From Epiperipatus broadwayi (Eukaryota; Onychophora; Udeonychophora; Euonychophora; Peripatidae), in the NCBI GenBank assembly GCA_028023455.1, contig JAQFVV010006841.1, positions 124,001 through 188,000 on the forward strand: a stretch of 64,000 nucleotides of DNA, in the 5' to 3' direction. The translations under genes and the position numbers were made by a program. Positions within the stretch are counted from its first letter, which is position 1. The number at the start of each line of letters is the position of its first letter. The notes below the pieces were generated by a model that saw nothing but the letters and a program-made list of their open reading frames with translations, did no database searches and had not been told where the DNA came from. Positions 50,501 through 61,696 of the stretch are shown here, piece after piece.

Positions 50501-53300
50501 AAGTAAATCATCATCATCATTATTATTTTCAACCATTATCATTCTATTGCAGGATGAAGGTCTCCCAAATTTAATCCAGTTTTGAAAGTTTTCTTATTTC
50601 AACCATCATCTCACATATGAACCCTTTTTAGATCTTTTATAATTTCTTGGGATCCAATTTAAGACTTCAATTGTTTATTGTCATCTATTCTAGCAATATG
50701 TTCAGTCCAGTTCCCTTTCAATTGCTTAATTCTTTCCATGATGTCAGTCACCCATGTATTTCAATCTCTTCTTGTTACTTTTGGATATCTCTTACTCCAT
50801 ACCTTATTGAATTGAATGATCTGAAGCCTCTGTTCAGTATTTAAGTAAACATAAATAAGAATTGATAAAACACTTTTATTAAAAAAAGTTCCTTTTCAAA
50901 CACATAGGCATATTGTCTTTTAATATTAAGATCAAATTTAATTCTGTATGATTAATTTCATCTATCATGTTTCTATCTGCATTAAGAACTTTCTCCAAGA
51001 TATTTGTACGTTTTATTTTTTTCTAATTTACCACTATCAGTCTTTACTTTTTTTTCTGGGAAAATCCATTAAACAGTATTTTTAATCTTTTTAATATTTG
51101 TCTTTAGTACCACCTTCTTATTTTCATCTGATAATTCTTGCAACATTTTCTGAAGCTCTGAATAATTATTTACTAAAATAACCATATCTTTTACAAAATC
51201 TAGATGACTTAAATAATTTTCATTTATTTTTACTTTCTTAGCTTTTTATTTTAATCTACAAAATATTTTTTTAAAAACTCCTTTAAAAAGTATTGGAGAT
51301 ATGGAATCATACTTATATATTATTCTCAAAGATGTTTATTTTCTTAGTATCACTATGTAATCTAATCATTGCTATTGTATTTTAATAAATATTTTTCAGA
51401 ATATGGCAATATCCTGAATCTATACTTTGATCATCAACTGCCTTAATCACTGAAGAAATGCTTATAGAATCAAATATCTTGAATCATTATCTACAAATCC
51501 AAACCATAATGGCAACTCATATTTATTGGTCTTTTCCATAACTTTTCTCAATACTTGGATATGATTCACTGTATTAAGACCATTTTTAAATCCAGATTAT
51601 TTTTTTGGTTAATCAAAATTTAAAGTTTTCCATAGAATACTTAGAATTAACTTAGTAAAAATTTTGTATAGAACTGATAACAGACTAAATAGGTTTGACA
51701 TTTTTAATATCTTCTTTATCACCTTTCTTAAATGTCAATATTACTACTATATTCTCCAATTGTGTGATACATCTTTATCATTTAGATATTTGGTATATAA
51801 CTTTACCAACAATTTTTCTATTTCTCGACTAGCTATGTTTAAAATATCAATTATAATTCCATCATTTGATGGAGGTTTTATCTTCTTTATAAAGTTAATT
51901 ACATGTCTCATTTCTTCATTTAAAATGCTGGACAATTCAGAAGATGTAGTAATTGAAGAGCATACTTTGTTTTTATTCATTATTACTATATAATTCTTTG
52001 TATAATTTGATATCATCTCTCTTTTTAGTAATACTTTAATTTTTTTTATTGCAGAAATAAGTTTTTTATCAATACTAAGATATTGTTTTATACTTTTGAA
52101 ACTTTTATTTTTCTACTATACCTTATTTTACTAATTCATAATTATATTTTTTATATTAATTCTTTTTCATACCATTTTACAAAACTCTAGCTATTTAATT
52201 TTTCTAATGGATCATTTATTTTTATATTTCATTTTTTCCCTTTATATATTGTCTTGCCTTAGTAGAACATTTATTGTAAATTGCTGTTTTTTTGTACCAA
52301 TTACTTTTATTGCAGTTTTTAATAGTGAATCAGTTATCTTCCTATTATTTTATCCAAATGTAAATTGTCATCAAAAACCTGTCAATATTTTAAAATGATT
52401 TGCAAATTTGAATTTGAATTCATTGGAATGTTTATAAAGGTTCCAAATCTCAATTGTGAATGTTTTCCTTAATATTTTTTCTTTTTCTAGTTTTACATTA
52501 ACAAGTGTCTTACATCTCAACCAATTAATGATGACTTCATATGTTCAATCTATTAAGAACATTGCTATCTTAAAATACAAATTTTCTGTTAGACAAAAAA
52601 AGAGCCAGTTCTGCTATACCTACATTTGGATGCTTCCATGTCCATTTCCATTTTTCTCAAAGAAAGAATTCTTAATATACAGTTTTTCTTTTTTTGCAAA
52701 CTCCATAAGATTGGGTCCTTTTTCATTTCTATCATTATTACCAAATTTATCTACAGCAGCTTTCATCTTTCAATTATTTACCAATTCTAGAATTAAAATC
52801 TCCCATGATAATTTCATAATCTTGTTTGGCCTGCCCAAAAGCATTTTGTACATTTGTATAACAATCCTCTACTTCTTCATCACAATGAGAATTTGTTGGG
52901 GCATAAATCTGAATATCTGCATCCAAGTTGAACAACTAATCTATCACTCTGTCTAAATATATCAACAATCTCCACAATAATTTTCCACTTTAATTTACAA
53001 TGAACCCCCCCCCCTCCGTTTTTGCTTACAATATTTATACATTTGTAGTAAAGTACATGTTCACTTTTTAAATCAAATGTCTCACCTGTTTTTTTTTAAA
53101 ACTCCACAAAATCTATTAATGTCCCATTTAATATTAGACTATTTTTCCAATTCTTGCAATCTTCCTTCACTTGAAAGTGATCTGCACTTGTAAGTACTTA
53201 AATTAAGGTTCATTATTGAATGGTAATCTGGGTCTGAAATCAGTGGATTATTGCATGTTCTGTTTTTGGAGTGCCTAATGACTTTACAGCTATCTGAGAA
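50501..53300 (-). pseudogene. Near full-length decayed LINE (endonuclease plus reverse transcriptase)
   Basis: On the minus strand the order is that of an RTE-like non-LTR polyprotein. The endonuclease comes first: IQIYAPTNSHCDEEVEDC and EIIMGDFNSRIGK (52770-52925) give the conserved Y-A-P-T and catalytic G-D-F-N motifs, and KNGNGHGSI follows at about 52640. The reverse transcriptase comes next: FIKKIKPPSNDGIIIDIL (51845-51900), LTFKKGDKEDIKNVKP (about 51690-51740), and SGFKNGLNTVNHIQVLRKV then KYELPLWFGFVDND (51490-51600). At about 51150-51190 the catalytic Y-A-D-D box has decayed to FVKDMVIL. The 3' end near 50510-50560 holds GCAGGATGAAGGTCTCCC in plus sense, as in many animal LINE tails. 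Stops and shifts are frequent. The 166-residue plus frame 52456-52956 is antisense to it. Confidence 0.9.
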
Positions 53301-53741
53301 TAAAAGTCCATAACTTAGTATTGTCTGTCATAATTATAAATGTCTTTATACTCATATTCATTCTGCCATTAAGATTGATATTTTTGTTGAAAACTATCAG
53401 ACTATAGAAAAAAGACCATGTGGTTGGTTCTTGATCTTAATCTCAGAGTAAAAAGCTAATATATTCACCACATTGGATAATGTATACCATAAGCAACCCA
53501 TTTATGTTTGCATAGTATATACATTGCTTATATAGTAATAGCAACTACAATACAAGAATTTATTCTGCTCCTTTTTTTAAGACTTCAATGAGAAATCAGT
53601 CTCCTTTCATTTAACAGCAAACTGCTTTATGCATGCATTCTTGGTATATAAATATTAATTTTTATATTTAAATATGTTTTAAAAATATATTTATTAATTA
53701 GCATATAAAAATGGTTTTAGCAGTGTTCAACACATTTAAAA
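53301..53741. other. AT-rich DNA without a recognisable gene
   Basis: Nothing identifiable. Confidence 0.6.
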
Positions 53742-53760
53742 CTATTTAATTTTTTTTAAA

Positions 53761-53873
53761 ATTGTCTTGCATTGGTGGTCGAGAGGTCAGCGCGACTGCT
53801 TTGCACTTGCAGGCAGTTGCCCGGGTTGCGGGTTTGCGTCCCGGCCGATGCTATGACACTTAAAAAAAAAAAC
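53761..53873 (+). mobile_element. tRNA-derived short SINE (subfamily A)
   Basis: Almost identical to the copy at 48758: TGTCTTGCATTGGTGGTCGA, GAGGTCAGCGCGACTGC, CCCGGGTTGCGGGTTTGCGT, CCGATGCTATGACACTT, then an A tail. CTATTTAATTT occurs at 53742-53752 and 53874-53884, and the duplication probably extends imperfectly up to the element. Confidence 0.92.
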
Positions 53874-53884
53874 CTATTTAATTT

Positions 53885-54107
53885 CAAAATAGCATTACTG
53901 TAGTTATTATCACTCATTGAAATGTTATGAATTTAATAAAGAATAAATAATAATTACGGTAATAGCAAAGTGATAACGATTTTAAACAAATTAATTCTTT
54001 GAAAACTATTTTTTATTTACTTCACTAATATGAGTACATCAGTATTTTTAAAGTTTTCCATAATTAATAATTTAGTACATATACACACACTTTTTATTTT
54101 ATTTTCA
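53885..54107. other. AT-rich DNA without a recognisable gene
   Basis: Nothing identifiable. Confidence 0.6.
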
Positions 54108-54560
54108 CCTGGTCTTTCTACGTATTCTTGAATTAAATTAAAAACTAAATTTCTTAATGTATTTTTTTTCCCCTTTCAACACCTAAAAATAAATAAATGC
54201 TCTACTGACGAATGATCACTCAAGCGGGGGAGTCTTTTTTTTTTTTTTGCCTTTTAAGGTTTCTCTAATATTCTGTATATAGCAGAATGTATTTTTAATT
54301 TTCAAGAAGTTACTTGTTTTCCGTAATATAGTGAATTTTTGTATTTATTTATAACTTGGTCTTTCTACAAATTCTTTGATTAAATTAGTTATCCAAAAAA
54401 TGTTTTTTTTCTTTCTTTCAGCACCTAAAAAAAAATGTTTTATTGTCAAATGATCACTCAAGTGAAAAATCTTTTTTTTCTTGTAAGATTTATCTAGCAT
54501 AGCAGATGCTTCTTAATTTCCAGGAAGTTATTTCTTTCTTTTAAGCAATATATTTAATTT
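54108..54560. repeat. Diverged tandem duplication, about 246-bp unit
   Basis: Unit one (54108-54345) and unit two (54355-54560) share, in order, TGGTCTTTCTAC, TTCAACACCTAAAAA or TTCAGCACCTAAAAA, AATGATCACTCAAG, a long T run, ATAGCAGA, and AAGAAGTTA or AGGAAGTTA. They are too diverged to be recent. No coding content. Confidence 0.85.
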
Positions 54561-55079
54561 TACATTTATATATAGCCGTCTTGTGATTATTGATTACTAA
54601 CATTTTGACATTCTACAGATATTCTATATAGTTATAAAAGTAGATGACAATATTTTTATTTCCTATAAATTTTTGAATATGATTGGAAATTTCACATAGG
54701 TAAGTATATCAAATAAACCTATATATATATTTAATTGTCACATATTGGGTCTTACTAATCAAATAGTCTCACTATTATTTATTTACACTTTTTATTGTTA
54801 AATGTAAAATCTATTTATACTATTCTAGATTATTTGTTTATGTAAAGAATAACTTTGTTTTTCCTAAAAAAAAAAAAAAAGGAAGAATATTCTAAAAGTA
54901 AAAGAATATTCAAATATTATTTTGAAAACATTAATATATTTTAAAATAACAAACATTAAGAATACAGCATTAATTTGTAATATGAATTAAACAATTAAAA
55001 CAAAAAAGTAGTCAAAATTTGGGATGTTTCTAAATCATGACAATTCCTTTAATATGAATAATACATTCGACGCGTATAT
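54561..55079. other. AT-rich DNA without a recognisable gene
   Basis: Poly-A at 54867-54880; nothing else. Confidence 0.6.
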
Positions 55080-55261
55080 TAAGAAAAGCTTGTTTAATAC
55101 TTTAAAAATAATATTAAATATGTCAACATAGTATGCTGACCAAGCTTTTGAGAAACTGGCAGTCATATTTAGGGGTGTGACTACCAGTTAGTTGAAAGCC
55201 TGCTCGCGTGCTATGTTGATGTATTTAACATCTTTAAAATATATGAAAAAGCTTTTCTTAG
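55080..55261. mobile_element. Hairpin (foldback) element with nested apical stem
   Basis: The outer arms 55080-55146 and 55193-55261 are inverted copies (TAAGAAAAGCTT against AAGCTTTTCTTA, ATATGTCAACATAG against CTATGTTGATGTAT). Between them AACTGGCAGTCA and TGACTACCAGTT form a second stem. The whole unit folds into one imperfect hairpin of about 180 bases. No coding frame. Confidence 0.85.
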
Positions 55262-56148
55262 TTTAACATGTTGTATGTATTTTTTTATATTGAATTATAC
55301 ATTTTTCTGAAAAAAGTTTAAAAATATTGGAAATTCCTTTAATAAATTTTTTATGTATATAAATAAAATTATTGATTTATAATGTGTCATTAGGGCTAAA
55401 AATTATTTTATTAATTACAATTTGAAATAAGTTTTGTGTTTTAACCAAATACAAGTTAATTTCTATTAGTGAAATTAACGTTTTTCTGCATCTTATTTCA
55501 TTATCTAAAATGTTGTTAATGAAGATATATAGAAAATAGTATAAACACATCCTTTCACTTTTAAATATATATATAAAGAGTATTTTAAAGAGCTGTATGT
55601 TATTGAAGCAGATATCTACTGACCATGTCCATCTGAGCTGGATAAAACTTGTGATTATGTTTTACGAATAACACTTTTTTAAATGTAATTGACTCATAAT
55701 TTATTTTGTTAACCATTTAGTATTAATAGCCGAAGTATCTAATTATTCTTAGCTTAAATGTAAAATAAGAATGTAAAAATAATCAAACTGTTCCTATCCA
55801 GAAATTGATAATTTAAACAACTAATATCTTCTTCATTATTTTTCTATAGGAAGCTAGTGGAGAGGTATTTTATTTTTAAGGGCTGCTCTATCTTATGTTC
55901 AAATAATCAGCTTAAGGGCAAATAATATTTCACTAGAATTGTCAACTGCTGTGTGCTGATGATTTTAGAAGTTTCTGGTTTCTATTTTAACTAATAATAT
56001 ATATATTAACCAATCATATTGAATGATGCATGCACAATTTAATTCAGTGATATAGTTTCAGATTTTGTAGCATAAAGTCCTCTGATCAATTTCATTTCTG
56101 GCATTTCCCAATTTCTTATGAATTACCAAGAAATGTAGACATTCAATT
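55262..56148. other. AT-rich DNA without a recognisable gene
   Basis: Nothing identifiable. Confidence 0.6.
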
Positions 56149-56170
56149 GTAATAATAATAATAATAATAA

Positions 56171-56208
<38 letters not shown>

Positions 56209-56217
56209 AGTAGTAGT

Positions 56218-56302
<85 letters not shown>
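56149..56302. repeat. (TAA)n then (TAG)n microsatellite
   Basis: About 23 bp of TAA units are followed by about 130 bp of TAG units, broken twice by AAG at about 56207 and 56218. The poly-Leu and poly-Tyr minus frame over it is an artefact. Confidence 0.97.
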
Positions 56303-57136
56303 TGAATGATTAGTTGGATTGGCAGTGGATCAGCTATCTGAAAAGAAAGTTCTAATTTTGATTGAAATATGAAAACCATTTCAAGTCTTATCCAATCTGG
56401 ATTTGAACTCTAGTCAGAGACATGTCAGGTTGATGTGTAATATTTTCTCTATAATCAGTGGTGGGTTCTACTTTGAGAATCCCAGCTATACAAAGCTAGA
56501 AATTTTATTAAATTTTATTTGCATAAAAAAGCAAATATGAATTAATTATAGATTATAATTATTGATTTATAGATTTCCAGTAAAGTGCTCACTCAATTAA
56601 TCATATATATATATAAGACATTTTTGGCATTATTGATGCAGTAAATTAATTGTGATATTTTATAATCTAAATGTTGCATGATGCCATTTTCAGTTATCAA
56701 TAAATTATTTAAAGTTTGATGCAATAGTAGAATTGTAAATTCTGAAACTCAAGATTCATAAATCATGGACAGTTCTGTCCCTTTCCCAAGCAATAAACTA
56801 TTCAATGAGTTTAATGGTTCTGTCTAAGGTTGTTTTCTAAATAATTTTTAATCTTATATATTTGTTGATATCAGTTATAATGCAGTCTCTCATTATGTTG
56901 AATGGATTTACATTTTTGAAGTTATTAAATCAGCTTTGATATTGCATGAATTAAATTTTTGAAATAAAGTTTTATCAGTTTAAGAATTTCTGCATGCTAG
57001 GATTAGAGGTATGTATATTATATATTATATAAAAGTCCATAATTGTTTAAAGCACTGTCACATTAAAGGTGCCTTTGGGCAAAGAAAAATTCTCCTCATC
57101 CCATGAAATAAAATTTATAAATTAAAATAAAACGAA
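56303..57136. other. AT-rich DNA without a recognisable gene
   Basis: Nothing identifiable. Confidence 0.6.
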
Positions 57137-57280
57137 ATTCTATAAAATTTTATTTAACAAAAGATACAGTGAAACATTTAATTAATTCAATAAAATTTTA
57201 TTTAATAAAAGATACAGGAATGGTAGAACAAAATTCAATAAAATTTTATTTAACAAGATTAAAAAACAATAGAACATTAA
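57137..57280. repeat. Three-unit tandem repeat, 48-bp period
   Basis: The word ATTCAATAAAATTTTATTTA (first unit ATTCTATAAAATTTTATTTA) starts at 57137, 57185 and 57233, exactly 48 bp apart. It is followed by AAAAGATACAG in the first two units. Because 48 is divisible by 3 the open frame 57169-57366 stays open through it, but that frame has no other sign of being a gene. Confidence 0.9.
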
Positions 57281-57839
57281 AAAATTATAAATTCATTATT
57301 TACATTATTTACAAACACCTTTTGATTTATACATTAATTCTATTTGCTTTTGTAACCACAAAATAAAATTGTCAATATTTTTGGTATCAAAAATATCACT
57401 TTCAATAAATATCAGTGATAAATCAGTTAGGCATTCTTCTTTTCTTGTAGATCATAAATAATTTTTAATTTGGAAAAACTTTGCCCTACAAAAGCTACTA
57501 AAACAGGTTAAGTTAAATAAATGCACAATATAACTGCTACATTTGAAAAAGTCTTAATTTATTTTGATGTATATATATATAATTTAAAACCACATGAGAA
57601 GGCTTATTAAAAACAATTAAGATTGGCATGACCTGTAAAAATCATGTATGGTTTATTATTTACTGGGGCTGATTCCCCAGAATAGGATTTCTAATGGCAT
57701 CTACTCTTATTCCATCTCTACCTCCAAATTATGGAAAACCTTGCACTGTCTCTCATCATGAAGAGTAAAGACAATTCTTAGTTTTTTCTTTTTATATATT
57801 GGTTTGTTTCCATTATATTTGCTGGAGTTTAACGAGATG
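57281..57839. other. AT-rich DNA without a recognisable gene
   Basis: Nothing identifiable. Confidence 0.6.
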
Positions 57840-57952
57840 AAACTTTTACATTCCATTAGGACCACCCAACTAGTTCAACTTTAACTGGCAATAGTTATAA
57901 TGACTGATGTAAAGTGTACATTTCATCAGGACCACTAGTCATCTTTAACTGG
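57840..57952. repeat. Diverged direct duplication, about 45-bp unit
   Basis: TTACATTCCATTAGGACCAC with CTTTAACTGG (57846-57888) recurs as GTACATTTCATCAGGACCAC with CTTTAACTGG (57916-57952). Confidence 0.75.
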
Positions 57953-58416
57953 TGTATCAATTAATTTGTTAAAAATAGTTATTTGTTTTAAAAATCCATT
58001 AGTTATTTTAATTCAGAATCTTATACATAATTTGTTTATGTTTTGTATTAACAATGTTAGTTTCTGTTATATTTGTTTAATAATAAAATGTTTATACTAC
58101 TTTATTATTTAATTTTTTTAATACTTATTACTTAGTCCTATTAAACATACTCAAATTATGCTTTATTATATAGTCCAATATTTAGGAGTTAAGAATTTAT
58201 TTGAGAGTAAAAATTTAAAATTTTCATACGTATATTGTTTATTTGATAAATTTTTAGAAACAATTGAAATGCATTTGAACTTTATTTTCTTTTTTATTAT
58301 GGATAAATTATGAGTTTTTAGCTATAAGACAAATCTCACAACAGTCCAAACAAAAAAAAAAGTAGATTGGTAAAATATAAGAACAAATAATATTGGTATT
58401 AAAAAGAGAAAAAAAA
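57953..58416. other. AT-rich DNA without a recognisable gene
   Basis: Nothing identifiable. Confidence 0.6.
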
Positions 58417-58427
58417 GATATCAGCAT

Positions 58428-58538
58428 CAAGCGTTGTTAGCCGAGAGGTTATCGTACCCGCCTTGCAAATAGTTGGTTGCAGATGGGTGTGGGTTCGCAT
58501 CCCGGTCGATGCTATGACATATGAGAAAAAAAGAAGAT
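58428..58538 (+). mobile_element. tRNA-derived short SINE (diverged subfamily A)
   Basis: It reads AAGCGTTGTTAGCCGAGAGG, TTATCGTACCCGCCTTGCAA, then GTGGGTTCGCATCCCGGTCG and ATGCTATGACATATGAG with an A-rich tail. A-box-like TAGCCGAGAGGTT and B-box-like GGTTCGCATCC are well kept. The perfect 11-bp word GATATCAGCAT at 58417-58427 and 58539-58549 is the target-site duplication. Confidence 0.9.
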
Positions 58539-58549
58539 GATATCAGCAT

Positions 58550-58794
58550 TTTTTTTAAAAAGTGTAATACCTGGAACCTATATTCCAAAGTCTGATACTT
58601 TTATCACTAAGTTATCTGTAAAACATTACATAGACTGTGATAATATTTAAATAATAAATGCTACAACTGTTGTCTAATATATTGCGGAATTATTGTAATT
58701 ATTATGAGACAATATTTTTTAAACAAGTTTTATTTTAAAACAAATTATTGATAGTAACACGATTTTTAAAATATATATTAGGATTTTAAATAAA
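58550..58794. other. AT-rich DNA without a recognisable gene
   Basis: Nothing identifiable. Confidence 0.6.
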
Positions 58795-59121
58795 AGTGAT
58801 GTGGAAATCTAAATACGTTCATTTACATATAAATTTTATTAATTATTGCAGTGAAATGGCACCCATTTTTCCTCTTTAGCACAATAATAGAGATATAATA
58901 TTCACAGAAAAATGGTGCTGCCTGTTTGGTTCATTGCAATGATAGAGTATATAATATTTAATATATTTTGAACAATACTCACAAAATTGAATAAAAAAGT
59001 AATTTTTTTATATATAAATAAAAAATATTCACAATCAGAATGTATTTCTATTAATGGAGTGATTCAGAAATCTAAACATTTTCATTTACATAAAAATTTT
59101 ACTAAAAATTGCAGCGATTTG
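58795..59121. repeat. Direct duplication, about 263-bp period
   Basis: 58795-58859 (AGTGATGTGGAAATCTAAAT, TTCATTTACAT, ATTGCAGTGA) recurs at 59058-59121 (AGTGATTCAGAAATCTAAAC, TTCATTTACAT, ATTGCAGCGA). The intervening ATATTCACAGA and ATATTCACAATCAGA words also match. It is an old tandem duplication. Confidence 0.75.
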
Positions 59122-59142
59122 GTATATCTTTATGCTCTACAC

Positions 59143-59300
59143 CAGTGGTCTTCAACCTTTTCACACCTGTGAACTGGCAAAAATAAGGATAAGATTTCAC
59201 AAACTGACAGAAGTTGTCAGATAAATTTTCTTAAAGATATAACCTACTTAGCCTTAGATAAGCATAATTGTTATAACTGACCAAAACAGCACACAAGTTA
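59143..59300 (+). mobile_element. hAT-type terminus and fragment
   Basis: CAGTGGTCTTCAACCTTTTC is a close match to the end of many hAT-superfamily elements. Following sequence (CACACCTGTGAACTGG) also fits. The opposite terminus was not found, so this is a one-ended fragment. The 3' limit is approximate. Confidence 0.55.
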
Positions 59301-59680
59301 TTGTGTATTGTAATGGTGTTGCTTATCTTCACATGCTGAACACTCTTTCTTGAGTTGCACAGTCATAGTGCTACAGAAAACAGTACAATAACAATCATTC
59401 TCATTAATGTGCTTGCATTTCTACATTTGTTATTTCATTGTTAAAACATGCAAGAATAAAATGTTATTCACCTGAATGTTGGGAAATATCACAGCTAGTG
59501 TAATTACATGACAATGATTATGATAAATGTAATATTTGTATTTAATGTTAAATATACATGATGAATTTATATATATGGAAGTTGTCTTTTGAAAGTAGTA
59601 AGGGCAAAATAGAAATCGCATAATTAAAATCACTATACAGCCCCAAAAATGTCACCATATTTTAAATCTAAAAAACTAAA
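59301..59680. other. AT-rich DNA, possibly interior of a hAT fragment
   Basis: No gene is supported. The 67-residue minus frame (59430-59633) has no recognisable features. Confidence 0.5.
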
Positions 59681-60610
59681 ATGAAACGTGTAAAAGTCTG
59701 AAGTTTTGATGTTATTGTAATTTTTTTTGTGCTGGTGTGTTGAAAGGATCAAAAAATGTAATTAATAGGAAATTTTTTTTTAAAAAATGGCAAAATAGAC
59801 ATTGCGTAATAGAAATAAAGCCAAAAAAAATCGCCATATAATCACTGTCTTCAAAAAAAAAAGACAACGAAAGTTGAAAAAGTCAAAAATTTTGATTTTA
59901 TTTTAATTTTTTCAGGGAGGGGGAGTTGGTTGAGAAGTACTTTTTCTTCACTGAGATAAAAGGTAGAGACCAAAGTTATTTTTTGTTTGTTTTTATTTTT
60001 AAAAAAAGGTAACAGAAATTAGTTTTAAAAATAAAAGTTTTAGTATTTTAGCAGTATACAAATAATGCCCAAAAAATATTGCCTTATAGGCCAGAAAAAA
60101 GTGAACGTATTTTTAAACAACAACAACAAAAAGAAACGAAACTTGAAAAAGTCAAAAGTTTTGATCTTATTTTAATTTGGGGGGTGAGGGGGGGGTGGAT
60201 TGAGAAATATTGTAAAAGTTAGAGACAGAAATTTTTGGGTTGTTTTTCTTTTTTAAAAAAGGTGGTACAAATTGATTTCAAAAATCAATTTTAATTTTTT
60301 GGGGGGAGTGGGTTGAGAAATACTTTGTCTTCACTGAGACAAAAGATGGAGACAAAAATTATTTTTGGTTGTTTTTATTTTTTAAAAAAGGTAATAAAAA
60401 TTGGTTTTAAAAATAAAAGTTTTAGTATATCAGTGGTATACAAATAAAGGCAAAAACAATATCAACTTATAGGCCAAAAAAAAAAAAATGGCCATATTTT
60501 TAAACAAAAAAAAACTGAAACTTGAAAAAGTCAAAAGTTTTGTTCTTACTTTATTTTGGGGTGGGGGTATATTGTGAAATACTTTGTAAAAGTTAGAGAC
60601 AGAAGTTTCC
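59681..60610. repeat. Diverged direct-repeat cluster with G-runs
   Basis: A core word close to GAAACTTGAAAAAGTCAAAA followed by GTTTTGAT recurs at about 59681, 59868, 60139 and 60517. Between copies the same order of words recurs: a G-run (up to 8 G), TTGAGAAATACTTT, AAAGTTAGAGACA, TTTTTAAAAAAGGTAA, AAAAATAAAAGTTTTAGTAT and GCCATATTTTTAAAC. Spacings differ (about 187, 271, 378), so it is an irregular satellite-like array with internal deletions. No coding frame. Confidence 0.8.
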
Positions 60611-60655
60611 AGTTTGTGGCTTTCATCAGTGATCATGTGATGTTTAATGATTTTA
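60611..60655. repeat. Foldback family 1 module
   Basis: CAGTTTGTGGCTTTCATCAG followed by TGATCATGTGATGTTTAATG matches the flank module of the family 1 copies at 10.5, 27.6 and 63.2 kb. Confidence 0.6.
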
Positions 60656-61546
60656 TTATAATTTGGTTATTACATTTATAAAATAAATTGTAATTAAATA
60701 TAGTGGATTTTCAATTCACTATTTAGAATCTCAAACTTTAATGAGTCATTTAAAGTTTATTTATATTTTTAGTAATTTGTATATCTGATACTTTATTAAT
60801 TATATTAAAATCTTAGTTTATAAATTATTCAAATCTGCAGGAAGAAATAGCAATACACAGATATTAAAAAAAGATTAATAATGAAATAAAACAATTATAT
60901 TTTTATTCTCCCCCTCCGCCAAAAAAATATTTTCAATAGAATTATTTTAAAAGTTACTATTTAAGTTTTAAAGCAATGTAAAAAGTCATTGATATGTTTA
61001 CTTAGGCAGATTTTAATATATATATATCAGTTTTTATTACTTTTAAAATTACAGTTCAATGTTATTTGTATAAATGTAAATATTACAATCATATATATCA
61101 GAATTTTTAAAATCACTACTTTAAATATATTTGAACTTTAAGCACAATTGCAATGAAAAAGTATACAATAGTAATAAAAACAGTGATTTGTTCATTGAAT
61201 GAAGTCATCATCCATATACTAATGATCAAAGAAAAAACTAATTGATAATATATTTTCTCCAGAAAATGAAAAACAAAAAACGCAAAAAATAATGTACTAT
61301 GATTAGAAAACAAACATTAAAATAATATATTTTTATCAATCAAACCAATTCACAGAGATTACAATATGTATGATTCATAGAAAAATTCTGTAAAAAATTA
61401 AATTAGCATTAAGTTAAACAAATTCATGGATTGATTGTAAAATAAAGATTTAACAAAAACATAAAGTAAGCCATGTAATTCATAAGAGAATAAGTAATAG
61501 CAATAAATCATAAATTAAATTTCAAAAAGTTATCTATATATAATAA
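60656..61546. other. AT-rich DNA without a recognisable gene
   Basis: Nothing identifiable. Confidence 0.6.
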
Positions 61547-61696
61547 ATTGAGAGGTTGCCAATCTCTCACATATGCCTATTGTTGCTTCTCAGACAGCCA
61601 ATCAGATGTTAAGACAGTTGTCTGAAACACAATCAAGCATTGGCTGTCTGAGAAGCAACAGTAGGCGCATGAGAGAGATTGGTAACCTTTCAATTT
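61547..61696. mobile_element. Foldback element with 57-bp arms
   Basis: 61547-61603 and 61640-61696 are inverted copies (AATTGAGAGGTTGCCAATCT, ATTGTTGCTTCTCAGACAGC against GCTGTCTGAGAAGCAACAGT and AGATTGGTAACCTTTCAATT) with four or five mismatches. The 36-base centre carries AGACAGTTGTCT, itself palindromic. Confidence 0.88.

Noticed and set aside
52456-52956. 166-residue plus-strand frame
   Set aside because: It is antisense to the LINE endonuclease, whose motifs are clear on the minus strand.
56143-56379. Poly-leucine/poly-tyrosine minus frame
   Set aside because: Translation of the (TAG)n/(TAA)n array.
59681-60610. CRISPR-like array
   Set aside because: Repeat spacing is irregular, units are diverged, and the genome is animal-like.
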